From: Bacteroidota bacterium
GTDB lineage: Bacteria > Bacteroidota > Ignavibacteria > Kryptoniales > JAKASW01
DNA: 64,000 bases
Direction of reading: 5' to 3'
NCBI GenBank assembly: GCA_021811615.1
Contig: JAJZNW010000031.1
Location: forward strand, 25,267 to 89,266
The notes under the pieces are model-generated. The model was given only the letters and a program-made list of their open reading frames with translations. It was not told where the DNA came from and did no database searches. Shown here in pieces: positions 34,212-43,647 of this stretch. The translations under genes and the position numbers were made by a program. How positions within the stretch are numbered: the first letter of the stretch is position 1; the number at the start of each line of letters is the position of its first letter.

Positions 34212-34631
34212 ATGAGTAAGGGCATATTCACCGACAAGACGAGGAAACCTGCCGCGAAGGAGATCGAGACGGCGGTCGGCCGCGCGGGGAAAAACTGGAA
34301 AGAGCTGAATGATTACTTCGGCTCAACCCTGAAACTCAGGGGAGAACTGAGATTCTACGGCGTGAACTACGGCTGGGCTATCCGGTTCGCAAAATCGGGA
34401 AGGTCAGTCGTTGCGCTTTATCCTGACAGGGACGGTTTTACCGCCCAGGTGATTCTGAAACGCGATCAGATCGAAGCGGCATACGAACATGGCGTCTCGG
34501 CCGCCACAAAAGAGGCCGTCGATCGCGCGACCGAGTTCAAAGAAGGGCGATGGGTCTTCATTCATGTCGATGCGAAAAGCGGTATCGGGGATGCCGTGAC
34601 ACTCGTGAAAGCGAGACTCAACATCGGGTAA
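34212..34631 (+). CDS. DUF3788 protein
   Basis: A 139-residue soluble protein of the DUF3788 type. The segment LRGELRFYGVNYGWAIRFAKSGR and the late EGRWVFIHVDAKSGIGDAV match this family, which has no established function. The ATG at 34212 follows AGGAGG by seven bases. It has no obvious operon partner and is followed by a family B hairpin. Confidence 0.82.
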   Translation: MSKGIFTDKTRKPAAKEIETAVGRAGKNWKELNDYFGSTLKLRGELRFYGVNYGWAIRFAKSGRSVVALYPDRDGFTAQVILKRDQIEAAYEHGVSAATKEAVDRATEFKEGRWVFIHVDAKSGIGDAVTLVKARLNIG

Positions 34632-34645
34632 TGTTGGCCAGGCGG

Positions 34646-34782
34646 CAAGCTCCAATTTCCGGACTTCAAGCTCCAAACAAGCTCTAATACGTAGGAACAA
34701 ATCTCAAACCCCGGTTTTTTGTGGCTCTTGATCGTTGGAGATTTGTTTTTGTTTGGAATTTGGAACTTGGTGTTTGGAGCTT
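34646..34782. repeat. Dispersed hairpin element, family B copy 2
   Basis: A 137-bp imperfect inverted repeat with left arm CAAGCTCCAATTTCC and CAAGCTCCAAACAAGC, and right arm TTGGAACTTGGTGTTTGGAG. It follows the DUF3788 gene by 14 bases. The matching copy is at 15713-15859. Confidence 0.85.
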
Positions 34783-34950
34783 TCTACTGTTGGTTGCTTT
34801 TCTCTCCCGTTCGGAATAGCTTTCCCTTGTCGGAGGCTGATCATGGACCTATCCCTGTCAATTTATCGGGCATATACCCTATCTTCCCACGCATTTTACC
34901 CTCGTAGATTCCGATCGCACACCCAACGCCTCCGTCAGGAGGGACGATAA

Positions 34951-37281
34951 ATGTACAAGCCTACCTATGAAGAACTCGAAGAGCGTGTCTCGGATCTCGA
35001 GAAAGAGAAGACGCAGCTCCGCGTTCAGGCGATTTACCTGGAAAGACTCTTCAACAGTGCGCCGGAGGCTATCATCTGGCATGACAACGACGATGTCGTG
35101 ATCAACGTTAACGATGAGTTCACAAGGATGTTTGGATACTCGCGCGAAGAGTCGATCGGCAAACGAATAAACGATCTTGTCGCTCCGAAGGAATACCGCG
35201 ACCACGCGGAGATGTTCTCCGATATGGTTCTGCACGGACAAAGGATAGAGGGAGACTCCAGGCGCCGGCGGAAGGACGGGACGGTCTTCGACGTCTCGAT
35301 ACTCGGCGCGCCGATCATCCACGAAGGAAAACAGATGGGCGTTTTCGCGATTTACCGCGACATCACGGAACGAAAAAGAACCGAGGAGGAGATTCTGCTT
35401 CAGAAGATATATCTCGAGAGGCTCTTCAATAGCGCGCCCGAGGCGATCGTCTGGCATGACAAGACTGACTGCATCGTCAACGTAAACGACGAATTTGTGA
35501 GAATGTTCGGTTACACGAGAGATGAAGCGGTTGGAAAACCGATTAACGATCTGCTCGTACCCTGTGAGTTATTGGATGAAGGAAAAGAGTTCTCACGAAA
35601 AGTGATCGACGGAGAAAGGATCGAGGCCGATACCAGGAGAAGGCGCAAGGACGGTACTCTCATGGATGTGTGGGTCATCGGCTCGCCGATCATGCACGGC
35701 GGGAAGCCGATAGGAGACTACGCGATCTACCGGGACATCACCGAGAGAAAGAAGGCCGAGGAAGAAATCCTCCTGCAGAAGTCTTATTTGGAAAATTTGT
35801 TCAACAGCGCTCCCGAGGCGATAATATGGCACGACAACCATGATATCGTCGTGAATGTGAATGAAGAGTTCACAAGGATGTTCGGCTACTTGCGCGAAGA
35901 AGCCGTCGGGAGAAAGATAAACGATCTCGTCGCGCCTGAAGAGCTCAGGAACGAAGCGGCTATGTTCTCACACATGGTAAATAACGGGGACAGAGTCGCC
36001 GCCGATTCGAGAAGAAGAAGAAAAGACGGAACGGTCTTCGACGTCTCGATACTCGGCGCGCCGATCTTTCAGGAGGGAAGACAAATCGGTGTCTATGCCA
36101 TTTACAGGGATATTACGGAACGAAAGAAGGCCGAGGAGGAAATACTCCTGCAGAAGACCTATCTCGAGAGGCTCTTCAACAGCGCGCCGGAAGCGATCGT
36201 GCTCCACGATAACGAAGACCGCATCCTGAACGTGAACGACGAGTTCACGAGAATGTTCGGATATGAAAGACAGGAGGCGATCGGGAAGCAAATAAACGAC
36301 CTTGTGACTTCCGACGAGCTGCGGCAGGAAGCCGCGGCAGTATCGGCCAGGATCAGGAACGGCGAGTGGGTGGAGACGGAATCGAAGCGGAACAGGAAGG
36401 ACGGCAGGCTGTTCGACGTCTCGATCCTCTGCGCGCCGATCATCTACAACAACAAACAGGTCGGCGATTACGCGATATACCGTGACATAACCGAGAAAAA
36501 GAAGGCGGAGGAGGCGCGCATACGCGCGGAGGCGGAGGCGCGAACCGCGAGAGAGATTCAGATGAATTTCCTTCCGGATTCCGATCCCGTTATCGCCGGG
36601 TATTCCATTGCAGGCAGAAGTATCCCCGCCCTTAACGTCGGCGGCGATTACTACGACTTCATCCGCCTCGACGATCACAGGCTCGCGATCGGACTCGGCG
36701 ACGTAAGCGGTCACGGCCTTCCTTCGGCGCTGGTCATGGCCAACCTTCAGGCCACGATCCGCAGCCAGGCCGCATTCGATCCGGATCCCGCGAGATGCCT
36801 CGAGAGAGCCAACAGGCTGCTGTACCACAGTACCGATGCGCACACATTCGTCTCGCTCTTCTACGGCATACTCGATGACCGAAATCACTCGTTGATATAC
36901 GCCAATGCCGGTCAGAACTGGCCGATTCTCTTCCCTTCCGTAGGAGAACCGAGGACATTGATGAGCCACGGACTGGTATTAGGCGTCCGGGAAAACATCG
37001 AATATGAGAACGAAGAGATCAATGTGAATGAAGGCGACCGTCTGGTTCTCTACTCCGATGGCGTAACGGAAGCGATGAACGCGGAAAGGGAACAGTTCGG
37101 AGATGAAAGACTCGTCGAGGCGGTCATGCATGCGCCGCAGGCACTGTCTCGATCTCTAATCGATCATATTGTCGGGACGGTCGGTGCTCATGTGGGAAGG
37201 ATTCCTCAGGCCGATGATATGACTCTGATCGTTGCTGCGCGGAAGCCGATCACATGGACCGGGCCTCGAAGCGCGCTTTGA
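34951..37281 (+). CDS. Four-PAS SpoIIE-type serine phosphatase
   Basis: A 776-residue soluble regulator. After a short coiled coil come four PAS domains with an exact period of 125 residues, each starting near LERLFNSAPEA (or LENLFNSAPEA) and ending at YRDITERKKAEEEI. A RsbU/SpoIIE PP2C domain follows with metal-binding GGDYYDF, GDVSGHG, VLYSDGVTEA and ADDMTL. It probably dephosphorylates an anti-sigma-factor antagonist in response to ligands or redox state sensed by the PAS units. No sigma, anti-sigma or STAS gene lies nearby. The near identity of the units points to recent tandem duplication. Confidence 0.94.
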   Translation: MYKPTYEELEERVSDLEKEKTQLRVQAIYLERLFNSAPEAIIWHDNDDVVINVNDEFTRMFGYSREESIGKRINDLVAPKEYRDHAEMFSDMVLHGQRIEGDSRRRRKDGTVFDVSILGAPIIHEGKQMGVFAIYRDITERKRTEEEILLQKIYLERLFNSAPEAIVWHDKTDCIVNVNDEFVRMFGYTRDEAVGKPINDLLVPCELLDEGKEFSRKVIDGERIEADTRRRRKDGTLMDVWVIGSPIMHGGKPIGDYAIYRDITERKKAEEEILLQKSYLENLFNSAPEAIIWHDNHDIVVNVNEEFTRMFGYLREEAVGRKINDLVAPEELRNEAAMFSHMVNNGDRVAADSRRRRKDGTVFDVSILGAPIFQEGRQIGVYAIYRDITERKKAEEEILLQKTYLERLFNSAPEAIVLHDNEDRILNVNDEFTRMFGYERQEAIGKQINDLVTSDELRQEAAAVSARIRNGEWVETESKRNRKDGRLFDVSILCAPIIYNNKQVGDYAIYRDITEKKKAEEARIRAEAEARTAREIQMNFLPDSDPVIAGYSIAGRSIPALNVGGDYYDFIRLDDHRLAIGLGDVSGHGLPSALVMANLQATIRSQAAFDPDPARCLERANRLLYHSTDAHTFVSLFYGILDDRNHSLIYANAGQNWPILFPSVGEPRTLMSHGLVLGVRENIEYENEEINVNEGDRLVLYSDGVTEAMNAEREQFGDERLVEAVMHAPQALSRSLIDHIVGTVGAHVGRIPQADDMTLIVAARKPITWTGPRSAL

Positions 37282-37416
37282 CGGGAGTGACGTTCCTGCT
37301 CTTTTTCAGTTCGAATGACAGGCACCATCATAATGTTGCACGGCAAAATCGAGGGGCAATAAACGTTCATGTTTGTTAAATTTCTATCTGGTTGAAATAC
37401 ATAGGTCGATTGTGCG

Positions 37417-37911
37417 ATGAAGAAAGTAACGATACATACCGACGGCGGCTGCCGCGGAAACCCCGGACCCGGCGGATGGGCTGCTACACTGGATTACGGC
37501 GGACATCATCGGGAGATAAGCGGCGGCAACCCCGCTACGACAAACAACCGTATGGAGCTGCAAGCCGCCATCGAGGCACTCGGGGCGTTGAAGGAAGAGT
37601 GCGAAATAGATTTCTATACAGATTCCATATATTTGAAAAGCGGAATGACGACCTGGCTTGCGACATGGAAGCGCAATGGCTGGAAAACCAAATCGAAGAA
37701 GCCGGTGAAGAACGAAGACCTCTGGCGAAGACTCGACTCGCTGGCTTCGAAACACATTGTAAACTGGCACTGGCTCAAGGGTCATAACGGGCACGCAGGC
37801 AACGAGCGCTGCGATGTCCTTGCGAATATGGAGATGTCGAAGATGGAAAAGGAGTTCACTCCCGCCGAGCTAAGGAAAAAACTTGCGGAGTTCGCGGCGG
37901 GGAATCAGTGA
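37417..37911 (+). CDS. rnhA: Ribonuclease HI
   Basis: A 164-residue RNase HI that cuts RNA in RNA-DNA hybrids. The acidic active site is complete: Asp9 ([12 protein letters not shown]), Glu in [13 protein letters not shown], Asp in [11 protein letters not shown] and Asp in [12 protein letters not shown], with the usual His in KGHNGHAGN. The basic handle [16 protein letters not shown] is present. It is a single gene. Confidence 0.97.
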   Translation: MKKVTIHTDGGCRGNPGPGGWAATLDYGGHHREISGGNPATTNNRMELQAAIEALGALKEECEIDFYTDSIYLKSGMTTWLATWKRNGWKTKSKKPVKNEDLWRRLDSLASKHIVNWHWLKGHNGHAGNERCDVLANMEMSKMEKEFTPAELRKKLAEFAAGNQ

Positions 37912-37998
37912 ATTAATGCCCGTTGATCTCCCTGCGGAGCCATTGTGTTCGGGACGATCTGATCGCATTTCACATCAAAAAGACGACGAAAGGAATTT

Positions 37999-38562
37999 AT
38001 GAACGACGCATCATTCAATAATCTCGGGCCCTTGAAGACGCTTGCAGGGACATGGGAAGGCGCGACGGGCGACGATACTGCGCCGTCGGACAATCGCGAA
38101 ACCGAGAACAACAAGTTCAGGGAACTTATGATTATTGAGCCGACCGGCCTCATCGAAAATCATGAGCAGTATCTGTACGGTCTTCGGTACCGGATGCAGG
38201 CCTGGAGGTTCGGCGAGACTGATCCTTTTCACGATGAGACAGGCTACTGGCTGTGGGATGCCGGAGCGAAACAGGTCATGAAATGCGTGACGATACCGAG
38301 AGGAGTGGCTTTGATCGCCGGTGGTCACGCCGAACCCGACTCGAAACATTTCAAACTTACAGCCAAGCTGGGCGACTCCGATTTCGGGATCTGTTCCAAT
38401 CCGTTTCTGGATAGAGAATTCAAAACGGTGAGGTTCGATTTTGAAATGACGTTCAATGACGACGGAAGCTTTACCTACGACGAAGTGACCGTAATTCAAA
38501 TCAAGGGTCAGAAGAATCTTTTCGAACACAGAGACAGGAATACTCTAAAACGCGTCAAATAG
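37999..38562 (+). CDS. FABP/nitrobindin-like beta-barrel protein
   Basis: A 187-residue protein with the lipocalin-like entry motif LAGTWEGATGDD, then HEQYLYGLRYRMQAWR, YWLWDAGAKQVMKCVTIPRG and a terminal KNLFEHRDRNTLKRV. It resembles the haem-binding beta-barrel (FABP-like) proteins of Bacteroidota, related to nitrobindins. Ligand unproven. A second, closer nitrobindin homologue is encoded at 45754-46242. Confidence 0.78.
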   Translation: MNDASFNNLGPLKTLAGTWEGATGDDTAPSDNRETENNKFRELMIIEPTGLIENHEQYLYGLRYRMQAWRFGETDPFHDETGYWLWDAGAKQVMKCVTIPRGVALIAGGHAEPDSKHFKLTAKLGDSDFGICSNPFLDREFKTVRFDFEMTFNDDGSFTYDEVTVIQIKGQKNLFEHRDRNTLKRVK

Positions 38563-38707
38563 ATCTTTGATGAAGGAATTGAGGAAGTAATCGCCGGATC
38601 CAATTCTCGCGGAAACTGACAAAGAGTCGCACATAAAGACGGGGTGCTGTTTCCGGCGAAGTGCGGGTCAGGAACAAGCGCGAGACTCTTTTCGTTCTGA
38701 AGGTGCA

Positions 38708-39493
38708 ATGAGAACGATGCTTGTTTTGCTTGCTGTCTCGGCTGCCGTCCTGTTGAGTTCGTGCAGCCAGCCTCCCCCGACAGCCCCGAGATCGCCTTCT
38801 CCCCCATCGCATACACAGTCCCCGTCTTCATTCGCCTTTACCGGATATGGCGAAGTTCTAGATTCAACCTACTACAAAGTGTGGTCGGACAGCTCGTGGG
38901 AAGAGTTCTACATGGACACTACCATAAACGGAACCGAGTACAGAGTCCTGCTGGATAACACGGGCTACGAATACTTCTATGGTCCGAACGGCTATGACGG
39001 GATCTGGCCTTACGGCGGAAGTCTTATATTGTTCGATTCCACTCTGGCCTCTTTGCCGGACACGATGGTGGAAGGCAAGTCTTATACGATAAAGACAACC
39101 TTCTCGACACAAGGCATAGGATATACGCTGACCGACCAGGTCGTCCTCCTGGACACCGGATCAGTCATGGTTTCCTTCGGGACATTTTACGATTGCCTGC
39201 ATCTTCAGTCGACGACCGCGGTTTCCGGCGGGGGCCAGTCACAGACTCAGACGACGCAATACTGGTACGCGAAAGGTCCGTCGGACATAAAACGAATCTA
39301 TGAAAGTACCGGAGCGACCGTGCTTATGGCATACGGAGTGGTTAACGGAGTGGGGTGGGGCACGTCGGCAGGCAAAGAATTGCCGGGGATCGTTCCGCTA
39401 ATCAAGTCCTCAGCCGGACCGGCGAGTGAAAATAATCCGCTGTTCAGCATGATGTCGATGGCTCCACAAATAATGAAAGGCCTGTTAAGATGA
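38708..39493 (+). CDS. Lipoprotein of unknown function
   Basis: A 261-residue protein with a lipobox at the N-terminus (VLLSSC, lipidated Cys about residue 19) and a Pro/Ser-rich linker. The mature part is beta-rich, with repeated [17 protein letters not shown] and [12 protein letters not shown] segments and no catalytic motif that I recognise. It overlaps the MBL-fold gene by four bases (ATGA), so the two are co-expressed. Confidence 0.75.
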   Translation: MRTMLVLLAVSAAVLLSSCSQPPPTAPRSPSPPSHTQSPSSFAFTGYGEVLDSTYYKVWSDSSWEEFYMDTTINGTEYRVLLDNTGYEYFYGPNGYDGIWPYGGSLILFDSTLASLPDTMVEGKSYTIKTTFSTQGIGYTLTDQVVLLDTGSVMVSFGTFYDCLHLQSTTAVSGGGQSQTQTTQYWYAKGPSDIKRIYESTGATVLMAYGVVNGVGWGTSAGKELPGIVPLIKSSAGPASENNPLFSMMSMAPQIMKGLLR

Positions 39494-40215
39494 CCAGTGT
39501 AACGGAGATAGCACCCGACATATTCCGGATCTCGACATTCATACCGGAAAACAACATACAGATGAACCAGTTCCTGGTAAGAGACGATGAACCGCTGTTA
39601 TGGCACACCGGGCACAGGTATCTTTTCGAAGAGGTGCGGCAGGCGGTGGCGGGTCTTATCGATATCGACGCACTCAGGTGGATAGGCTTCAGCCACTTCG
39701 AGCCCGACGAATGCGGATCGCTCAACGAATGGTTTCGAATAGCTCCATCGGCGGAAGCATTCTGCAGCGTCGTCGGTGCAAGGGTGAATATGACAGACTT
39801 CGCGTCGCGGAAAGCGAAGGGGCTGCAGCACGATGAGATCATAAAAACCGGGAGATACAGTTTCCGGTTCCAATCCACGCCTCATCTCCCTCACGGATGG
39901 GACGCGGGATTGCTTTTCGAGGAGACAAACAAGACTCTCTTCTGTTCAGATGTTCTTCACCAGAACGGGAATGTTACGGCCCTTACTTCTTCAGATGTGA
40001 TAGCGGGTGCCCGGGAGAATCTCAAGGCGACACAGTCGGGGCCGATGAAGAATTATATCCCTTATACTTCAAACACCGAGAGTCAGTTGAATATGCTGGC
40101 CGGTCTGAAGCCGAAGACACTGGCGATCATGCACGGATCGAGTTTCAACGGGGACTGTGCGAAGACTCTTCACGAATTTGCGAAAGAGCTGAAAGAAACG
40201 GCAAGTGCATTTTGA
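39490..40215 (+). CDS. MBL-fold metallo-hydrolase, flavodiiron-like
   Basis: A 241-residue metallo-beta-lactamase-fold protein. The SHFEPDECG motif replaces the usual HxHxDH and resembles the H-x-E-x-D of flavodiiron (ODP) proteins. HLPHGWDAG and FCSDVLHQ supply the other ligands, and the last His is in IMHGSSF. There is no flavodoxin domain. It could bind a di-iron centre for oxygen or nitric oxide chemistry, or be a hydrolase. It is translationally coupled to the upstream lipoprotein. Confidence 0.85.
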   Translation: MTSVTEIAPDIFRISTFIPENNIQMNQFLVRDDEPLLWHTGHRYLFEEVRQAVAGLIDIDALRWIGFSHFEPDECGSLNEWFRIAPSAEAFCSVVGARVNMTDFASRKAKGLQHDEIIKTGRYSFRFQSTPHLPHGWDAGLLFEETNKTLFCSDVLHQNGNVTALTSSDVIAGARENLKATQSGPMKNYIPYTSNTESQLNMLAGLKPKTLAIMHGSSFNGDCAKTLHEFAKELKETASAF

Positions 40216-40361
40216 TTTCATTCGCATCTGAAGTCACGGAAAGCTCTTTTCAACGAGGACCGGTCATTCCCATCACGCACCGCATCGGACCGATTCAATG
40301 GCGTATGCTATTGAATCGAAATCGCCGGTAATCTGCCGTTGCACAATGAAGAAGCAATATC

Positions 40362-41459
40362 ATGCATAGTAAATATTTCGTCTGGGACTTCTCTCCAACT
40401 TTCTTAAGGTCCGGCAGGATTCATCTCCCCATACCGGTCAGTGTCGTCGGGTTGATATTATCTGCGGTCATTTATTACGCCGGGTATCGATACACTGCGG
40501 GAAAGGCAAGCGGAACCGAATCTGCCGAGGGGATGCAAAGTTCGGAAGGATCGGGCGTCACGGAAGATTCTTATCAGGCGGCCGCCGGTTCATCTGGGTC
40601 CCCTTCCCGCAGTGTGTCCGGCTTCAGGGCGGGCGCGCTGATCGTCGCGAGTCTTATCGTGGGACAGCTGCTTACCGTTCCTCTTAGCCTGGGAATCATC
40701 CGTGCATTCGGCCCGCTCACGATACGATGGTACGGACTGATGTGGGATATCGCATTCCTGCTCGGGTATCTTCTGGGGCTCAAGATGTTTCGCGATGCAG
40801 GCAAGCCGGTGCAACGGCTGGATTCGCTGCTCCTCTACGTGATGATAGGAACCGTTTTAGGCGCGCGCCTGGGTCAGGTGTTGTTCTACACGCCGGATTT
40901 CTATTTTGCTCACCCGATCCAGATACTGGAGATTTGGAACGGAGGACTGGCCAGCCACGGCGCGGCGGCGGGCGCGCTTATCGCGGTATGGCTTTATGTC
41001 CGTAAATATCCGGACATGAAATACCTGTGGGTGCTGGACCGGATAGTGATACCGGCGGCCATAGGCGGTGCATTCGTGCGGATCGGAAATTTCTTCAACT
41101 CCGAGATCCTGGGACATGTGTCTCACCTGCCGTGGGCAATAATATTCGAACGTGTCGATTTGCTTCCGCGCCAGCCGTCCATGTTGTATGAAGCGGGCTG
41201 GTACTTCATAGGATTCTTTATTCTCTGGCGGCTTTACAGTCGATATAAGGGAGCGCCTCCGGACGGACTGATCTTCGGCGTTTTTCTCGTTTACGTATTC
41301 AGCGGCCGAATCCTGATCGAGTTCACGAAGACACACCAGGCGGATTTCACGGCTGGCTGGCCGATAAAGATGGGACAGCTCTTAAGCATTCCGTTCATAC
41401 TTTGCGGTATATGGCTCCTTGCAAGGAAGGTCAAATACAAAGAGTCGGCCGGAGTCTAA
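40362..41459 (+). CDS. lgt: Prolipoprotein diacylglyceryl transferase, N-terminally extended
   Basis: A 365-residue membrane enzyme that attaches diacylglycerol to the lipobox Cys. The core is recognisable: FGPLTIRWYGLMWD, NGGLASHGAAAG (conserved His), RIGNFFNSEILG (signature), ERVDLLPRQPSMLYEA and FSGRILIEFTKTHQ. About 95 residues precede it: one extra hydrophobic helix and a Ser/Gly-rich stretch around residues 45-80, so the protein is longer than the usual 260-300. The lipoproteins nearby would be its substrates. Confidence 0.93.
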   Translation: MHSKYFVWDFSPTFLRSGRIHLPIPVSVVGLILSAVIYYAGYRYTAGKASGTESAEGMQSSEGSGVTEDSYQAAAGSSGSPSRSVSGFRAGALIVASLIVGQLLTVPLSLGIIRAFGPLTIRWYGLMWDIAFLLGYLLGLKMFRDAGKPVQRLDSLLLYVMIGTVLGARLGQVLFYTPDFYFAHPIQILEIWNGGLASHGAAAGALIAVWLYVRKYPDMKYLWVLDRIVIPAAIGGAFVRIGNFFNSEILGHVSHLPWAIIFERVDLLPRQPSMLYEAGWYFIGFFILWRLYSRYKGAPPDGLIFGVFLVYVFSGRILIEFTKTHQADFTAGWPIKMGQLLSIPFILCGIWLLARKVKYKESAGV

Positions 41460-41698
41460 ATGTCAGTGATTGGGAACCCGCGATATTTGCGGGTGGAACG
41501 GCTGTACCATAACATCGGAAGGTGTATCGCGAATCTAAGACGATCGGCGTTGAGGGTATGCTCTATCAGGAAACGGGAAAGGAGTGGTTTGCCCGAACAC
41601 GTTTCTCCGGCATGTTTCGGGAGATCCGGTCAATGGGATGCCGGGCGGCTGAGAGCGGTCCGATTTTCCTCTTGACAATCCGGCCGGGAAGGCTTATC

Positions 41699-41727
41699 TT
41701 GACTTTGTCCTGCAAAGTACTTTAACA
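41699..41727 (+). promoter_or_regulatory. Promoter and operator of the HTH_34 operon
   Basis: TTGACT (41699-41704) with TTTAAC (41721-41726) makes a plausible -35/-10 pair. Within it lies GACTTTG-N4-GCAAAGTACTTTA (41701-41724), containing CTTTG/CAAAG and AAAGTACTTT inverted repeats. The same block occurs at 42681-42704. AAAGGAGGAG follows before the ATG. Confidence 0.7.
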
Positions 41728-41738
41728 AAGGAGGAGAC

Positions 41739-42344
41739 ATGGACCAGCAGAGTGCGATCGAAGAAATCGCCCTTATCAGGAGGGTGATGGAGGAAAGCAG
41801 GCGGTTCACTTTTGACAATGGAAAGTACTATCTGACTTGGGGTGTTCTGATAACCGCCGCTATCTTCGCAGAATACGGAGCCATTTTGACCGGCAAGGAG
41901 TCCTTCTCGGTATGGATCTGGGTAATTTCCATAGGATTAGGGTGGCTCATCTCTATGATAATGGGGATGAGAGAGCCCTCCAAGCCCGACGGCTGGCCCA
42001 TCGGGGCGAAGTTGATCGGGCTGATCTGGGTTTCATCCGGAGTCTCGATGACCATCATAGGTTTCGTAGCGCCATACTCGGGTGCCCTGCACGCGTGGGC
42101 CATTTGTCCCGCCATAGCCACGGTTATGGGCGGCGCGTACACCATAAGCTCGCTCGTCTACAGGATGAAATGGGTGACGATGGTCGGCGTTGCGTGGTGG
42201 GTCGGCGGGCTTGTGATGTTCGAAGTGAGAGGAATCGAGACTCTTCCGATCTTCGGAGGGATGATGATCTTTTTTCAGATCGTCCCGGCAATAGCGTTCT
42301 ACACGATATGGAAGAGGGAGCTTGCGAAGGCGAACTCACGATGA
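41739..42344 (+). CDS. Membrane protein coupled to HTH_34 regulator
   Basis: A 201-residue protein with about six hydrophobic helices after an N-terminal helix IRRVMEESRRFTFDNGKYYL. It overlaps the regulator gene by four bases (ATGA). Pairs of such a membrane protein with a winged-helix protein recur in FCB genomes, as far as I recall. The membrane protein may sense a signal or control the regulator's activity. Function unknown. Confidence 0.75.
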   Translation: MDQQSAIEEIALIRRVMEESRRFTFDNGKYYLTWGVLITAAIFAEYGAILTGKESFSVWIWVISIGLGWLISMIMGMREPSKPDGWPIGAKLIGLIWVSSGVSMTIIGFVAPYSGALHAWAICPAIATVMGGAYTISSLVYRMKWVTMVGVAWWVGGLVMFEVRGIETLPIFGGMMIFFQIVPAIAFYTIWKRELAKANSR

Positions 42345-42655
42345 CGGACTTCGATTACCAACAGATAGACGACACTCTTCATTCGAGAATACGACTCGCG
42401 ATCGTTGCGGCCCTGGTGAGCGTGGATCAGGCAGACTTCAATTTTCTCAAGGAGAAGGTGAAGACCACCGACGGAAACCTGAGCACACACCTGAAGAAAC
42501 TCGAAGAAGTCGGCTACATGTCTTCGAAGAAACGCTTCGTCGATAGGAAACCGCAGACGACCTACAGGATCACCGAGAAGGGCCGCAGGGCACTCGAAGA
42601 ATACGTCAACACACTTGAGAAATTCCTGTCGCCAGGATCCTCCGGAAAGAAATAA
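42341..42655 (+). CDS. Winged-helix transcriptional regulator (HTH_34 type)
   Basis: A 104-residue winged helix-turn-helix protein. SRIRLAIVAALVSVDQADFN, LSTHLKKLEEVGYM and FVDRKPQTTYRITEKGRRAL match the HTH_34 (PF13601) pattern. It overlaps the membrane protein gene. The inverted-repeat operator in front of its own operon and again before the next gene makes autoregulation and control of the TPR gene likely; this is inference. Confidence 0.9.
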   Translation: MTDFDYQQIDDTLHSRIRLAIVAALVSVDQADFNFLKEKVKTTDGNLSTHLKKLEEVGYMSSKKRFVDRKPQTTYRITEKGRRALEEYVNTLEKFLSPGSSGKK

Positions 42656-42680
42656 CCCCAGTCCCTTTTTTTTGACCTAT

Positions 42681-42704
42681 GACTTTGAAAAGCAAAGTAC
42701 TTTA
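42681..42704 (+). promoter_or_regulatory. Second operator copy upstream of the TPR gene
   Basis: GACTTTG-AAAA-GCAAAGTACTTTA, identical to the block at 41701-41724 except for the four spacer bases. A TTGACC (42672-42677) precedes it. It lies 25 bases past the regulator stop, so it would give the next gene its own promoter. Confidence 0.65.
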
Positions 42705-42837
42705 CCACCATTGAGGAGAGAGGGAGATGAAAACCAGCTGTGTCTCGATTGCGTTTTACGGCCTGAGTTTCTGCTTCACGAAAACATCGTACTTCGATGA
42801 AGGAAACATTCCCCGAACCAACGAAAGGAAAACCAGA

Positions 42838-43647
42838 ATGAAAAAGACAACTCTAACATTGGCGATACTTGGGTTCGGCCTTTTCCTCTCGAGTATCGCA
42901 ATAGCCCGCCCCGGAAACGATGCGGTCGATTCAGTCCTCATCCGGGCAAGGACTATGGCCGATTCGGGATATGTGACATGGAAGAAAGACACAATGCTTC
43001 AAGCTTATGGCCTGCTGCAACTGGCAGCTGCCGATTCGCCAGGCAACAAGTATGTCGAATATTACCAGTCGTACACGGCTTACCGGCTCATGACATACGG
43101 AGTAGTCATGAAGGACGACCAGGTGTATAAGGAGTTCTCGGATCGCGCGGAGAAGACCGCCGCCAGTCTCAGCCGGCGATATCCCGACTGGGCCGAGGCG
43201 AAGATACTCCTCGCATCGATTTACGGAATAGAGATCGCGCATAACTGGATCAATGCGCCGACACTCGGACCGAAGAGCAACGATCTTGCCGAGAAAGCTG
43301 TATCGCTCGATTCCACGAACCCGCGTGCTTACCTAATACTCGGAACAGACAAACTAAACACCCCTGCAATATTCGGCGGCAGTGTGGATAAGGCGGTCGA
43401 GTGCTTCCGCAAGTCGATTTCCCTTTTCCGGAGCGAACCGGCTTCGGCGGCAACTGCCCTGGAGCCATCCTGGGGATACATCGATGCACTTACGTGGCTC
43501 GGCCTCGCATACGAGAAGCAGGGCCGGTATAACGAGGCCCTTGCCGAATACCGGGAAGCGCTCGCGGTCGCGCCCGATTACGGGCGTGCCAGATACGTGC
43601 TGATCCCCGGCGTTGAAAAGGAGATAGATTCGAAATACGGAAAGTAG
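42838..43647 (+). CDS. Exported TPR-repeat protein
   Basis: A 269-residue protein with a signal peptide (cleavage near SIAIA) and helical repeats. The last is a clear TPR (DALTWLGLAYEKQGRYNEAL, then AEYREALAVAPDYGRAR). The ATG at 42838 has AAAGGA eight bases upstream; the frame is open 37 codons earlier without a ribosome site. It probably acts in the periplasm as a binding scaffold. The operator upstream links it to the HTH_34 regulator. Confidence 0.82.
   Translation: MKKTTLTLAILGFGLFLSSIAIARPGNDAVDSVLIRARTMADSGYVTWKKDTMLQAYGLLQLAAADSPGNKYVEYYQSYTAYRLMTYGVVMKDDQVYKEFSDRAEKTAASLSRRYPDWAEAKILLASIYGIEIAHNWINAPTLGPKSNDLAEKAVSLDSTNPRAYLILGTDKLNTPAIFGGSVDKAVECFRKSISLFRSEPASAATALEPSWGYIDALTWLGLAYEKQGRYNEALAEYREALAVAPDYGRARYVLIPGVEKEIDSKYGK

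Noticed and set aside
34951..36537. Repeats at 375-bp period considered as a satellite or CRISPR-like array
   Set aside because: They are in frame and encode four PAS domains within one protein.
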